Shown: piece by piece, positions 6,284 to 14,699 of the stretch
Layout: each line of letters starts with the position of its first letter
Position numbering within the stretch: the first letter of the stretch is position 1
Source: an uncultured Clostridia bacterium
GTDB lineage: Bacteria > Bacillota > Clostridia > Christensenellales > UBA3700
Assembly (NCBI GenBank): GCA_947177795.1
Contig: CAMWVR010000007.1
Coordinates: forward strand, 1 to 40,187
DNA: 40,187 nt
Reading direction: 5' to 3'
Program-made: the position numbers and the translations under genes
Notes under the pieces: model-generated
Told to the model about the DNA's origin: nothing
The model's database searches: none
Seen by the model: the letters and a program-made list of their open reading frames with translations, nothing else

Positions 6284-8224
6284 CTACTCCCTCTTCGATC
6301 GATTCTTCCTTATTGCTTCGAATATAGCGCCGATCAGTTTGAACGGCAATAGAACTATATCAAAGATTACTCCCACAATAGAAGGAAGCATTGGAGCAAA
6401 GACTACCAAAAGAATAATTAAAAGAACCAAACCCAAAATTAAAGCAACAATCTTTTTCCAATTCAGATCTTTAGGTTCATTGACAGGTCCGGTAACGCTA
6501 CCTATGCCGTCGATAGGACTTGCAACAACAGGTATGACCGTCTCAACACCTTCTTTATCTCTAAATGTTACGTCTATCAAATCTAAATCTAAGAAGGCTG
6601 TTTGACGTGCCATATAAGCATTTTCGTCAACCTTACCCAAATAATTAGTCAAGCCGTGTACACCTTCTGTTAATCTCTCCACAATAGTTACTGGAACTGA
6701 ATAATAATCTGTAACAGCATAACGCAACAAATAAACACTACGCTTTTCAGAGCCTTGTTGAATCGTATTATAATAACTCATAAATTCGTCATAATTACTC
6801 TCGTCTATATATAACTTTGAACAAACAGCACTTTTCGAGCCTGTTACATCTTTTGACGTCACTCGTACTATGCCGTCTATCTCGTCAAAGACTGTCAAAT
6901 TATAATCTTTAATACCAAATAACTTTTGAAACCAATTTTGATCAAGTTTATAACTTGTCAATGAAAATTTATCATCTGCCTGCACTGTCAAGTCATTATG
7001 ATCAATCTTGCGACCTTCTCCAACATAATCTTCAAACAGTTCTTTATAATACTTGCCGTTTATCAATTCCCCACTACCTTCAAAATTTTGTATATACTCC
7101 AACAAGTCTTCTGACGAAACTGAATAATCTTTTGCGTCAACATCATAAGAATAGAACAAATAATTTAAAACATCTATTTCGCCAGTAAAGTCATACATTG
7201 AACTATAAAATGCTCCCAAATTATAATAAGCACTTACACCTGAATACCAAGTTGACATACTATCTGTATGAACAGTAAATCCGTATTTACTTAAACTCAT
7301 TGAGTCATTTTTACTCAAATTCAAAAGAGATTTAAATGTATCATAAATAGACTTGTTACCAACAACTAAAATCTCTTTAGTTAAATACTCGTACCACTCC
7401 ATATGGACAGCCGAGAGCAAACCGTATTCCTCTACATACGTATCAGGCACACTAAAATAAACACTGTTTAATTGATGTTGGGTATGATTGCCCTCGCTAC
7501 TCTCACCGTCAGGACGATAAAAAGCATATTTTAAATCAGTTTGGATAGTCTTTATACCTAATGACTTCATTGTCAATGGAAAATTATCACTATCTCCGTA
7601 GCCTTTGGCAAAACCTTCATAAACGTATTGTCTACCGACATTATATGCCGTTGCATTGTAATCCCCGACCTTTAACAACTCTACTTCACTTACATAGTAG
7701 TTCCGTTGACCGCCGTGACCCTTAGCATAATTTTCAACTACACGTAAAATCTCGTTATCAGTATCAATCACTTTATACTTATAAAATTGACCGTCAGAAC
7801 TCTTACTACAAAACTTCAAACCAAATTTCTTATATTTGCAAGGATGATCATCTTCGTTATACTCAATTGCCATACTAATTTTATTAAGCACGTGCATATC
7901 ATTAAACTTTATCATTCCTGTATTATTTAAATATATATACAAGCCGTAATTACCCATTTTGTTATCGTACTGCGAATAGCAATACTCAACAAAAGTTAAT
8001 GGCTTAACAACACCGTATGGATCTTTAGGATAATTAGCAACGTCAAATTCTTTGCCGTCAATAGTCATTCCGTTTAAGTCGTCCAAAACCGCCGTACTCT
8101 CAAACGCTGGCACAACTACAGCACTTGCTGTCGCACTTGGATAAAAGCATAATACCGCAGTCAATATGACAGCGATAATGCTCAATATGTAAACACTCTT
8201 TTTTATTAACAACTCAATTCTCAT
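6284..8224 (-). CDS. Large secreted, C-terminally anchored protein (pIII-like topology)
   Basis: A 646-aa protein exported by a signal peptide (basic MRIELLIKK, hydrophobic core, cleavage probably near SATASA, about residues 30-34). A large ectodomain of roughly 550 residues rich in Tyr, Asp and Ser follows. The C-terminus has a long hydrophobic region (WKKIVALILGLVLLIILLVV), a second hydrophobic/amphipathic stretch and the basic tail RKNRSKRE. The domain itself is not recognised. Topology and position, upstream of the tiny membrane proteins and the ATPase, suggest a virion tip, adsorption or assembly protein. The start overlaps the preceding stop by ATGA and has GAGAGGTG upstream. Confidence 0.65.
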   Translation of the reverse strand: MRIELLIKKSVYILSIIAVILTAVLCFYPSATASAVVVPAFESTAVLDDLNGMTIDGKEFDVANYPKDPYGVVKPLTFVEYCYSQYDNKMGNYGLYIYLNNTGMIKFNDMHVLNKISMAIEYNEDDHPCKYKKFGLKFCSKSSDGQFYKYKVIDTDNEILRVVENYAKGHGGQRNYYVSEVELLKVGDYNATAYNVGRQYVYEGFAKGYGDSDNFPLTMKSLGIKTIQTDLKYAFYRPDGESSEGNHTQHQLNSVYFSVPDTYVEEYGLLSAVHMEWYEYLTKEILVVGNKSIYDTFKSLLNLSKNDSMSLSKYGFTVHTDSMSTWYSGVSAYYNLGAFYSSMYDFTGEIDVLNYLFYSYDVDAKDYSVSSEDLLEYIQNFEGSGELINGKYYKELFEDYVGEGRKIDHNDLTVQADDKFSLTSYKLDQNWFQKLFGIKDYNLTVFDEIDGIVRVTSKDVTGSKSAVCSKLYIDESNYDEFMSYYNTIQQGSEKRSVYLLRYAVTDYYSVPVTIVERLTEGVHGLTNYLGKVDENAYMARQTAFLDLDLIDVTFRDKEGVETVIPVVASPIDGIGSVTGPVNEPKDLNWKKIVALILGLVLLIILLVVFAPMLPSIVGVIFDIVLLPFKLIGAIFEAIRKNRSKRE

Positions 8225-8784
8225 TCCTGCACCTCTCTCAATATACCTAAACGAATAGAACTTTCGTCTGCTTTATTAGTGATAACTAACGTTAAAAAAT
8301 TATCACTATACAAGTCAACTTCCGGACACTCATTGATAGAAACAGAATTATGAAAATGCTTTAAACAACTTAACAACGTTGTCTCCGAATCCAATCGAAG
8401 AAGAAAACGATTGCCGTCTTGAATAAGTTCAAAACAATCCGTCAATTCCAACTCAACTATTGAAAGAAGATTATCTCCGTCCTTATAGGAGACATAACCA
8501 TAATTTGCAAGTGCAGACGGATTGAGTACAACTTGAACTGTATAATCTATATCCTGTTCCTGCTGATTAGTCAATCCTAAACTATTCTTGACATAAAATA
8601 CATTGTAGTCGTCAAGAACAAAATAATACTGCTCATTGTCCGTATAAATTTTATTCGAACCATTTTGCAAATAAAAACTCTTCTGTCCATTATTGAGATA
8701 CACTACAAACATACCCACTACGCCAAAAACAATTGCAACAACTACCAAATACACTATTATCGTAAATAACTTTGACAACTTCAT
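8221..8784 (-). CDS. Membrane-anchored extracytoplasmic protein, 187 aa
   Basis: The N-terminal signal anchor (residues about 7-30, LFTIIVYLVVVAIVFGVVGM) is followed by a predicted extracytoplasmic domain of about 155 residues with many short strands (YYFVLDDYNVFYVKN, YTVQVVLNP, LLSIVELEL). It is 3 nt after the 767-aa gene and overlaps the 646-aa gene by ATGA, so the three are very likely cotranslated and may form one surface complex. The family is not recognised. Confidence 0.65.
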   Translation of the reverse strand: MKLSKLFTIIVYLVVVAIVFGVVGMFVVYLNNGQKSFYLQNGSNKIYTDNEQYYFVLDDYNVFYVKNSLGLTNQQEQDIDYTVQVVLNPSALANYGYVSYKDGDNLLSIVELELTDCFELIQDGNRFLLRLDSETTLLSCLKHFHNSVSINECPEVDLYSDNFLTLVITNKADESSIRLGILREVQE

Positions 8785-8787
8785 AAA

Positions 8788-11091
8788 TCACCTCTTACGT
8801 CTTTTGGATTTTGGAATAATACTCACTATACCGACAAACAAAAATACGCCAACTATCACTACAACAATTGTTTGCCATTTGTTTTTGATAGTATTTTTTA
8901 TAGAATCTGTATTATCCATTGCCTGAACTTCAAACGTTGTATCACCTATAAAACACTGATCTTCTCTAAAATTAACCGAAGTAAACGAAACAACGTTATA
9001 ATTCTTTTTGTTTATTATGGTCAATACGTCTTCTAACGATGTTCCGTAATCTACATTAAAAGACCACTCCAACAAGCCGTCAGTCATTAACGTAATTTTC
9101 TTGCGTTGAATCTGCCACTTATCATACAAATCTAAATCAGATAATATAACGGTATTCTCTTCAAAAACGCTACCGTCTTTATAATACCAACCCAAGAAAT
9201 CGTAACCGACTCTAGTCTCTACGTCAGGCAACGTTAAATTATCTTCACACGTGCAAGTAACATTATCGAAAGACAATTTATAATCACTATGAAATTTTAT
9301 CGTATATTCAATAATAGTAAACTTCATATACAAATAGACAGTAGAATTTACAGGAGAATAATCGTATTCAAAATACTCTTCCGCTGTCACACCCGAACCG
9401 CTCACAAATAATGTCATTAAGTATCCGGGCTTTTGGAACTCCACCGTATCACGAACATAGTCAACCAACTCGCCGGGATAATACTCTACTATTTTAACTG
9501 CATAAGCAGACGGCTTATCTTTATACCAATAAGACACCTTATAACGCAATCTAACGACTTTTGCATACAAATTCAAATCAGCATAAATAGGCGAACAAAA
9601 ATCATATTCTGCGCCGTCTTCTGTAATCCAACCGTCTGTCTTATACAACAAACCGTCAGATCCCTTTAACTCGAAAACATCACCGTACGGAAAATGATAA
9701 TATGAATTTGTCAAATGAGATACGCCTGTCTCGCTAAAAGAAGTGCGTCCGCTCTCGGTTGCGTAACCTTCGGGGAAATTCAACGTGACTGTATAATAAT
9801 GCAAATCGAAATTTGCCTTAACACTTGTATTCTCACTAATTACTCCACCTTTAAACAAAGAACCGTCCGAAACAAGCGTCCACTCTCTAAAATCATAACC
9901 CGGCTTCTTTGGTAAAGGAATTAAATCCAAATCCAAGTTTGATTTATATGGAATAGTACTAGCGTAAAAAATCTCTTCACCGTCGTAAAAAATTATCGTC
10001 ACTTCAGTCAAAATAGGCTCGTAAGTAAAAATCATATCATATTCAATGACAAAATCTACTATCGACTCAGTTCCGCCAAACATTACCATATCAGAAGTTA
10101 TTACGATTCCGTCACTACAAAATTTATCTCCGGAATGACAATGTTTTCTAAAAAGAGACATCAGGTTACTTCGAGATATACTTCTTGAAGTTAAAGAAGA
10201 AGTACCAACTGCACACTGTATTGTTTCTATACTATCTCCAAAATCTATTGATACAGTCACAGCAGGAGAAACTTTGGGATATAAATCTATTATTGCGTCA
10301 ACGTAAAAATAATTTTTAGGAAAAGGGTTTGGCGTAGAACTTCCATAGTAAGAAGTATTCGTAAACCCGGAATCTGTATACCAACCGTCAAATATATACC
10401 CCTCTTCGATATTCGGTTTTACATAAAGTTCTCTCGGATCAACTCTATCAAAAAAATTTACGTAGCCTCTATAACTAACGTTGCCGAATACAAAAGAAGT
10501 ATTAAGTGCAGAATGGTTTTCCTTATAAAGACTTACGCCAAAATATATATGTACAGAATTAAAAGAAAGATTTTCAACGTAAGTATATCTACGACAAATC
10601 TCTCGAACAAGATCTATACTTCCACCTGTAGCCTCAAAAGAAGAACGTGTAAACGAAAGGCTACGAAATGAAGTGGAAGACGACGAAGAGAGACCTATCT
10701 CTAAAAGCAACGTAGAGGATACGTATCCCTGTCCCTCATAATCCGATAGATAATCATAATCGAATTTAGAAAGAGCGTACTCAAAACTTGTAAAAGTTAA
10801 TATTCCCTCGTCGGAAATGGAAAAGCCTGTGTCTGAGTCTTTATCTCCCGACACAAGCGTAAATCCGTACTCCACTCGCTCATTCTCACACGTAATTCGA
10901 TCTATTGTATCCGACTGCACTACCTCTGAAGAACAATCTTCAACTTCTGCTGTCGCAATGGACGGCGCAATCGGCTTTGGCTCGAACACCTTAAAGTCAC
11001 TAAAGCCGTCACTTGCGATACCTACTCCAAAAAATATAAATAGGCATACTACCAAAAATATAGATACTACTTGTTGCGTATTACTCTTCAT
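8788..11091 (-). CDS. Surface adhesin with InlB-like B-repeats, candidate adsorption protein
   Basis: A 767-aa exported protein: signal peptide (about 1-27), ectodomain, one C-terminal membrane span (TIVVVIVGVFLFVGIVSII) and the basic tail KSKRRKR. The ectodomain carries repeated units with the Listeria-Bacteroides (InlB B-repeat) signature: GYIFDGWYTD, GYDFREWTLV, GYDFLGWYYK, each near YTVTLNF-type or KITLMTD-type strands. These small beta-grasp-like modules are typical of Gram-positive cell-surface proteins. In a filamentous-phage-like operon, a signal-peptide protein anchored by its C-terminus has the topology of the pIII adsorption protein. The start is well placed after GGGGGTGCAAT. A role in binding host envelope or pili is inferred. 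Confidence 0.75.
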   Translation of the reverse strand: MKSNTQQVVSIFLVVCLFIFFGVGIASDGFSDFKVFEPKPIAPSIATAEVEDCSSEVVQSDTIDRITCENERVEYGFTLVSGDKDSDTGFSISDEGILTFTSFEYALSKFDYDYLSDYEGQGYVSSTLLLEIGLSSSSSTSFRSLSFTRSSFEATGGSIDLVREICRRYTYVENLSFNSVHIYFGVSLYKENHSALNTSFVFGNVSYRGYVNFFDRVDPRELYVKPNIEEGYIFDGWYTDSGFTNTSYYGSSTPNPFPKNYFYVDAIIDLYPKVSPAVTVSIDFGDSIETIQCAVGTSSLTSRSISRSNLMSLFRKHCHSGDKFCSDGIVITSDMVMFGGTESIVDFVIEYDMIFTYEPILTEVTIIFYDGEEIFYASTIPYKSNLDLDLIPLPKKPGYDFREWTLVSDGSLFKGGVISENTSVKANFDLHYYTVTLNFPEGYATESGRTSFSETGVSHLTNSYYHFPYGDVFELKGSDGLLYKTDGWITEDGAEYDFCSPIYADLNLYAKVVRLRYKVSYWYKDKPSAYAVKIVEYYPGELVDYVRDTVEFQKPGYLMTLFVSGSGVTAEEYFEYDYSPVNSTVYLYMKFTIIEYTIKFHSDYKLSFDNVTCTCEDNLTLPDVETRVGYDFLGWYYKDGSVFEENTVILSDLDLYDKWQIQRKKITLMTDGLLEWSFNVDYGTSLEDVLTIINKKNYNVVSFTSVNFREDQCFIGDTTFEVQAMDNTDSIKNTIKNKWQTIVVVIVGVFLFVGIVSIIPKSKRRKR

Positions 11092-11103
11092 ATTGCACCC
11101 CCT

Positions 11104-12006
11104 TTAAAACAAAAATAGAACGTCTCCAAAGTCTAAAACTTGAACATAAATATAACTTTTGTCATTAGAATTGGATACGCTTACAATAGGCAGATATGAA
11201 ACTTCAATGTTTTTAATTCTTATTACCGCTTTTCTGCTATCTTCTTTATCTACAATCACTTCTAGATACTCTTCAGAAAAGCCAACTGAAGTAGATACTA
11301 ATTGCCAAGAAAGTTGTTCAGCAGTATCACAATCCAACTGCACTGAGATATCAAAGTAACCTTTACTTTCAATTGAATTAACAAGTTTGGCGTAAGTCTC
11401 TTTAGAATTAATTAAATAAGGCGAATCTTCTGCACTGATAATACCGAATTCAAAATTTGGTAATTCCACAATAGCGTCGGTATCATAAAAATAAATATTA
11501 GACATTGAAAGCATATCAAAAACAAACGAACTCGATTGAGTACGATCTGAATTATATACGTACAAGTATAGAGTTGAAGTGCCTGTAATTGGAAAAACAC
11601 TCAAATCTTTTACTTTAATAACCGCTTTTCTACTATCTAACTCATTTGCCAATACTTCCATTTTATCAGATAAATTTGCACCGCTTGTAAAATGGAACTC
11701 CCACTGTAACATCTCGGTAGTATCAATATCCAATGTGATATTTACATCGAAATATCCGTACTCAGCAATTGAGTTCTTAATCAATTCGTCTGTTTCTTTT
11801 GAACTGCACAACGAATACGAACCACTGCTACTATGTCCAAACTCGAAGTTGGAAATCTCAACCGAGCAACTGCTTGGAATCGGTTCAGGTTGTGTTTCGC
11901 TATTCTTACGTATCAAATGCACTGTCAAACCAAGTGCACCTAAAAGTACTACCGAAACTAAGATGACAATAAATATTGTCTTGACCGCTTTGAATTTGTT
12001 TTGCAT
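11104..12006 (-). CDS. Secreted/anchored protein with two duplicated domains
   Basis: A 300-aa protein. The start is the ATG at 12006 after GAGAGGTATTAAA. An N-terminal signal anchor (TIFIVILVSVVLLGALGL) is followed by two homologous units of about 85-90 residues. Unit 1 begins VEISNFEFG and unit 2 begins VELPNFEFG; both continue with SKET, then GYFD(V/I), D(I/C)DT, and end DSRKAVI(K/R)(V/I)K. The units are separated by about 35-40 residues. The family is not recognised. This is the first gene of the structural operon, directly behind the operator-controlled promoter at 12068-12096, so it may be among the most highly made products. Confidence 0.7.
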   Translation of the reverse strand: MQNKFKAVKTIFIVILVSVVLLGALGLTVHLIRKNSETQPEPIPSSCSVEISNFEFGHSSSGSYSLCSSKETDELIKNSIAEYGYFDVNITLDIDTTEMLQWEFHFTSGANLSDKMEVLANELDSRKAVIKVKDLSVFPITGTSTLYLYVYNSDRTQSSSFVFDMLSMSNIYFYDTDAIVELPNFEFGIISAEDSPYLINSKETYAKLVNSIESKGYFDISVQLDCDTAEQLSWQLVSTSVGFSEEYLEVIVDKEDSRKAVIRIKNIEVSYLPIVSVSNSNDKSYIYVQVLDFGDVLFLF

Positions 12007-12067
12007 TTTAATACCTCTCAACAAACTTATTCAACAAAAACAAAATAATCTTGTATTGTTCAATATT

Positions 12068-12096
12068 AAAATACACGATATTCTTGTATTTGTCAA
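12068..12096 (-). promoter_or_regulatory. Operator-covered promoter of the structural operon
   Basis: Leftward promoter: -35 TTGACA (12096-12091), 17-bp spacer, -10 TATTTT (12073-12068). The palindrome AATACA-N9-TGTATT (12070-12090) fills the spacer and overlaps the -10, so bound repressor would block RNA polymerase. The same 21-bp palindrome pattern occurs twice before the repressor gene. Confidence 0.75.
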
Positions 12097-12124
12097 TAAA
12101 GAAATACAAGATTTATATATAAAT

Positions 12125-12149
12125 TTAAAAAGACGACTTTTCAGTCGTC
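12125..12149 (-). terminator. Terminator of the early operon
   Basis: GACGACT-TTTC-AGTCGTC at 12132-12149 is followed on the minus strand by TTTTTAAATTT. It includes the stop codon of the last early gene and separates the early operon from the structural-operon promoter. Confidence 0.8.
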
Positions 12150-12548
12150 ATTATTCAAGAAATAAAACGGATCTTCCACTCGTCTTAATACCTCTCTAAT
12201 AGGCATTGCTATTTTCAAGCCATAAGACTTTCTGCGCTTGGTGTAGAGTTCAACAAACGTCACATTCTCGCTCTCTGAAACAATTGTAATTATTTTAGAT
12301 ATATTTACAAAAACTCGCTCTTTTAATATCGTATATAATTCAACGAACGGAGACGCTCCGTCAAAGTTACTCAACAACTCGTCTACGCTGTCGGTAACCT
12401 TAAGTCCGATCTCAAATTTAGAATTTATCTTAAAAATAAGAAACGAACAGTCGTCCTCTAATTCGTAAATCTCAATGATTTGAGATGCGTTGACAACTAC
12501 TGTATCTAAATTACTTGCTCTTGTTACTACTATAAATTGATTACTCAT
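12141..12548 (-). CDS. Small early protein with two FlbD-like repeats
   Basis: A 135-aa protein. The ATG at 12548 overlaps the upstream stop (ATGA) and has AAGGAGG 10 nt ahead; the earlier in-frame ATG is only 1 nt from that site. Two halves share one layout: VVVNASQIIEIYE...KFEIGLKVTDSVDELL and VFVNISKIITIVS...SYGLKIAMPIREVL. Each resembles FlbD-type small beta proteins (VNxxxI...V.ES..E), with the second half closer to a LytTR-like strand pattern. It is the last gene of the early operon. Function is unknown; regulation or nucleic-acid binding is a guess. Confidence 0.6.
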   Translation of the reverse strand: MSNQFIVVTRASNLDTVVVNASQIIEIYELEDDCSFLIFKINSKFEIGLKVTDSVDELLSNFDGASPFVELYTILKERVFVNISKIITIVSESENVTFVELYTKRRKSYGLKIAMPIREVLRRVEDPFYFLNNDD

Positions 12549-12808
12549 TCTCCGCATACCTCCTTAACTAGTTCGTCAACTTTTTTACATAAACCATTAC
12601 CGCCCCACATATCACACTTTAATATATAATTTTTCAAACTATCCGCAAACTCTCTCACGGCTTGCCTGACGTCACCGTAACCTGCGTTGACAAGTACTTG
12701 TCCCCTTAAATAATCTACGCAATGAACATTACAGCATTCGCACGTAGTAGTATGGAAACAAGAATACAATAACTTTGCCATTTTCTCAATCTCTTTTTGT
12801 TTGTCCAT
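12545..12808 (-). CDS. 87-aa phage-type protein of unknown function
   Basis: It starts MDKQKEIEKMAKLLY, carries a cysteine cluster CECCNVHC that could bind a metal, then LVNAGYGDVRQAVREF. Small proteins with this EKMAK...NAGY layout are common in clostridial prophages, with no assigned role. The start overlaps the ASCH gene stop and its own stop overlaps the next start, so it is tightly embedded in the early operon. Confidence 0.6.
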   Translation of the reverse strand: MDKQKEIEKMAKLLYSCFHTTTCECCNVHCVDYLRGQVLVNAGYGDVRQAVREFADSLKNYILKCDMWGGNGLCKKVDELVKEVCGE

Positions 12809-13398
12809 TATTTTACCTCCCCCTCAACGTAACACCAACTTTGTGGCGAGTGAGTAAGCGAATGATAAAATTCGCCTTTGTAATACCTGCAATTGTCCCT
12901 ACATATCCTACAATATTCTGTATTGACATAAGTACAATTTGCCTTGCGGAAAAACTCTCCCAACTCTTTTGGCTTGTCATAAATAATAAGGTCAGAGATA
13001 TGCCAACCGTAGAGGTCTTTACCGTGTGCATAGATATTTATTTCTTCTCTATCAAGCATAGTTTTTAATAAAGTATCGTCGTCTATGTCCACTCCGTCAA
13101 CTTTGCTATATTCGTATTTATCTATTCTATCGCATACAAATTCGCCAACAACTTTTTGACTTCCGTCTAATATCTCGCCCTTGCTGTTTTGATATGCCGT
13201 CATATATTCCCAAAAACGACAACGTTCTTTTGTCGCAGTCATATAAATATAACACTTAAACGGCATATCTACCTTTGGAGCAGTCTTGCGCACCTCTATT
13301 GTCTTCGCAAAGGAACTCAAGCCAATCTTCATATCTATGATTGGAAATATATTTTTTATGTGTTGTGGTTGTATTGATAACATTACTGCTTTACTCAT
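12808..13398 (-). CDS. ASCH-domain (PUA-like) protein
   Basis: A 196-aa protein. The N-terminus AVMLSIQPQHIKNIF...KTIEVRKTAPK and the later KVVGEFVCDRIDKYEY and YGWHISDLIIYDKPKEL are hallmarks of ASCH-domain proteins, a PUA-like RNA- or nucleotide-binding fold frequent in phages. The C-terminal cysteines (CRICRDNC) may bind a metal. The start overlaps the preceding gene by ATGA. It could bind RNA or process modified nucleosides; the precise role is unknown. Confidence 0.75.
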   Translation of the reverse strand: MSKAVMLSIQPQHIKNIFPIIDMKIGLSSFAKTIEVRKTAPKVDMPFKCYIYMTATKERCRFWEYMTAYQNSKGEILDGSQKVVGEFVCDRIDKYEYSKVDGVDIDDDTLLKTMLDREEINIYAHGKDLYGWHISDLIIYDKPKELGEFFRKANCTYVNTEYCRICRDNCRYYKGEFYHSLTHSPQSWCYVEGEVK

Positions 13399-13619
13399 TT
13401 GTTATCTTCCTTATCCAAGTCGTTTACAAAATCAATCGTCAACCTTGCCTTCGACTTTATCACTCGACACGTCTCGACATAATCAACTTCTTCCTTACCG
13501 TCAGAAGTTGCAACCTTGACTTCTGTTTTCAAGATAGATTGCAGACAACTCATCAGACGTTCGTACTTTGCTTTATCTACCTTATCTTGCAATTCTTTAT
13601 TACTTCGATTAAAAAACAT
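13395..13619 (-). CDS. 74-aa early protein of unknown function
   Basis: The start is the ATG at 13619, 5 nt after GAGAGGTG. The sequence is charged and helical in the first half (NKELQDKVDKAKYERLMSCL), then strand-like, ending DFVNDLDKEDNK. It is the first gene after the long stem at 13644-13706. The family is not recognised. Confidence 0.55.
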   Translation of the reverse strand: MFFNRSNKELQDKVDKAKYERLMSCLQSILKTEVKVATSDGKEEVDYVETCRVIKSKARLTIDFVNDLDKEDNK

Positions 13620-13633
13620 AATCACCTCTCTAT

Positions 13634-13706
13634 AAAAAAAATGCTAGGAAGGTCAACTTTTATGGGAACTATGAATCGATAGAGTTTAGTTAATTGACCT
13701 TCCTAG
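13634..13706 (-). terminator. Long-stem terminator or attenuator inside the early operon
   Basis: A perfect 13-bp stem (CTAGGAAGGTCAA at 13644-13656 with 13694-13706) closes a 37-nt loop that contains a weaker inner pairing (AACTAT with ATAGAGTT). On the minus strand T7 follows. It lies between the 57-aa and 74-aa early genes and could reduce transcription of the four downstream genes, or be a DNA signal. Confidence 0.55.
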
Positions 13707-13714
13707 TTTGTGGC

Positions 13715-13888
13715 TTAATACACCGGCTTTTTCTTTTTAGGCTCAGCGTCCTTCATTGCCTTCTGATGTGCTTCATACACAAGACTATCCGGGTTCTTCT
13801 TACCCTTCTCAATCTTTGCAAGATCTCTTGTAAGATTTAAAAGTCTTGTAGTAGCATTAGACTTCTTAGGCTTTTGACTTCTTGGCAT
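13715..13888 (-). CDS. 57-aa basic early protein
   Basis: A short ORF preceded by AGGGAGGTGATAAT, the best ribosome binding site in the operon, which decides the start. The product is lysine-rich at both ends (MPRSQKPKKS and EPKKKKPVY), with a helical middle (RLLNLTRDLAKIEKG). It is probably a small nucleic-acid-binding protein expressed strongly with the SSB. The family is not recognised. Confidence 0.65.
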   Translation of the reverse strand: MPRSQKPKKSNATTRLLNLTRDLAKIEKGKKNPDSLVYEAHQKAMKDAEPKKKKPVY

Positions 13889-13922
13889 ATTATCACCTCC
13901 CTTATATGTATTACTATTTGAA

Positions 13923-14267
13923 TTAACGAAAATGTATTTTTGGCAGTCTTCTTAATTCCAACATTACTTGAATCTGCAACATTTGGAACTCTGTCAAAGA
14001 TACATCTTCTCCACCATAGCCAACTCCAACAAACACCGCAGTTCCGGCTATATAGTCTCCGTGTAACCACGTAAAATTAGGCTCTCGATTGTTCAACTTA
14101 CCTTCGTCGTCTATATAGATAACAAGATCACTATCTACCATTACGCCTTCCAACGTAATATCGTTGTCCTTATCTATCAACTTGTGAAAGTTGTCCAACG
14201 TCGGTTCAATACACTCAAAACGAATATCTTTTCTAGGCTCTTTTATGCCTACTAAAATAGAACTCAT
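13923..14267 (-). CDS. DUF3846-like protein
   Basis: A 114-aa protein. The segment VIYIDDEGKLNNREPNF, then GDYIAGTAVFVGV and EDVSLTEFQM, follows the layout of DUF3846 proteins, which occur widely in phages and conjugative elements of Firmicutes with no established function. The gene lies 18 nt downstream of ssb. Confidence 0.6.
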   Translation of the reverse strand: MSSILVGIKEPRKDIRFECIEPTLDNFHKLIDKDNDITLEGVMVDSDLVIYIDDEGKLNNREPNFTWLHGDYIAGTAVFVGVGYGGEDVSLTEFQMLQIQVMLELRRLPKIHFR

Positions 14268-14285
14268 TATTGACCTCTTGACTTA

Positions 14286-14681
14286 TTAAAATGGCAAATC
14301 GTCTGTATCGACAGGCTTCAATTCGCCATTGTTTGCGCCGTCAACCTTATCTCCGGCAGTCTTTGAAGTACTTGACGAAAGGAATTCAACGTCGTCTGCA
14401 ATAATGTCGTATGAAGTCCTCTTTGAACCGTCCTGTGCCTCATATTGATGAGTTTGGATAGAACCGATTACGCAGACCTTCTTGCCTTTCTTTAAATGTT
14501 TGCTACAAGTTTCCGCCAAACCTCTCCAACTTGTTACGTTGAAAAAGTCAGCAATCTGTTCTTCGTCTTTGCTGAATCTCCGATTAACAGCAATCGAAAA
14601 TCTACAATACGCAACTCCGCTTTGAGTTGCGCCTGCCTCTGGATCTCTTGTTAAGTTACCTATCATAATAACTTTGTTCAT
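14286..14681 (-). CDS. ssb: Single-stranded DNA-binding protein
   Basis: 131 aa from the ATG at 14681, which follows GGAGGAAAACAAA; the upstream in-frame start lacks a site. The OB-fold shows MNKVIMIGNLTRDPE, RFSIAVNRRF, FFNVTSWRGLAE and KGKKVCVIGSIQT, and ends in the acidic tip DTDDLPF that recruits partner proteins. It would coat the single-stranded DNA produced by the rolling-circle Rep; in filamentous phages a single-strand binding protein also holds DNA for packaging. Confidence 0.95.
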   Translation of the reverse strand: MNKVIMIGNLTRDPEAGATQSGVAYCRFSIAVNRRFSKDEEQIADFFNVTSWRGLAETCSKHLKKGKKVCVIGSIQTHQYEAQDGSKRTSYDIIADDVEFLSSSTSKTAGDKVDGANNGELKPVDTDDLPF

Positions 14682-14699
14682 TTTGTTTTCCTCCAAAAT

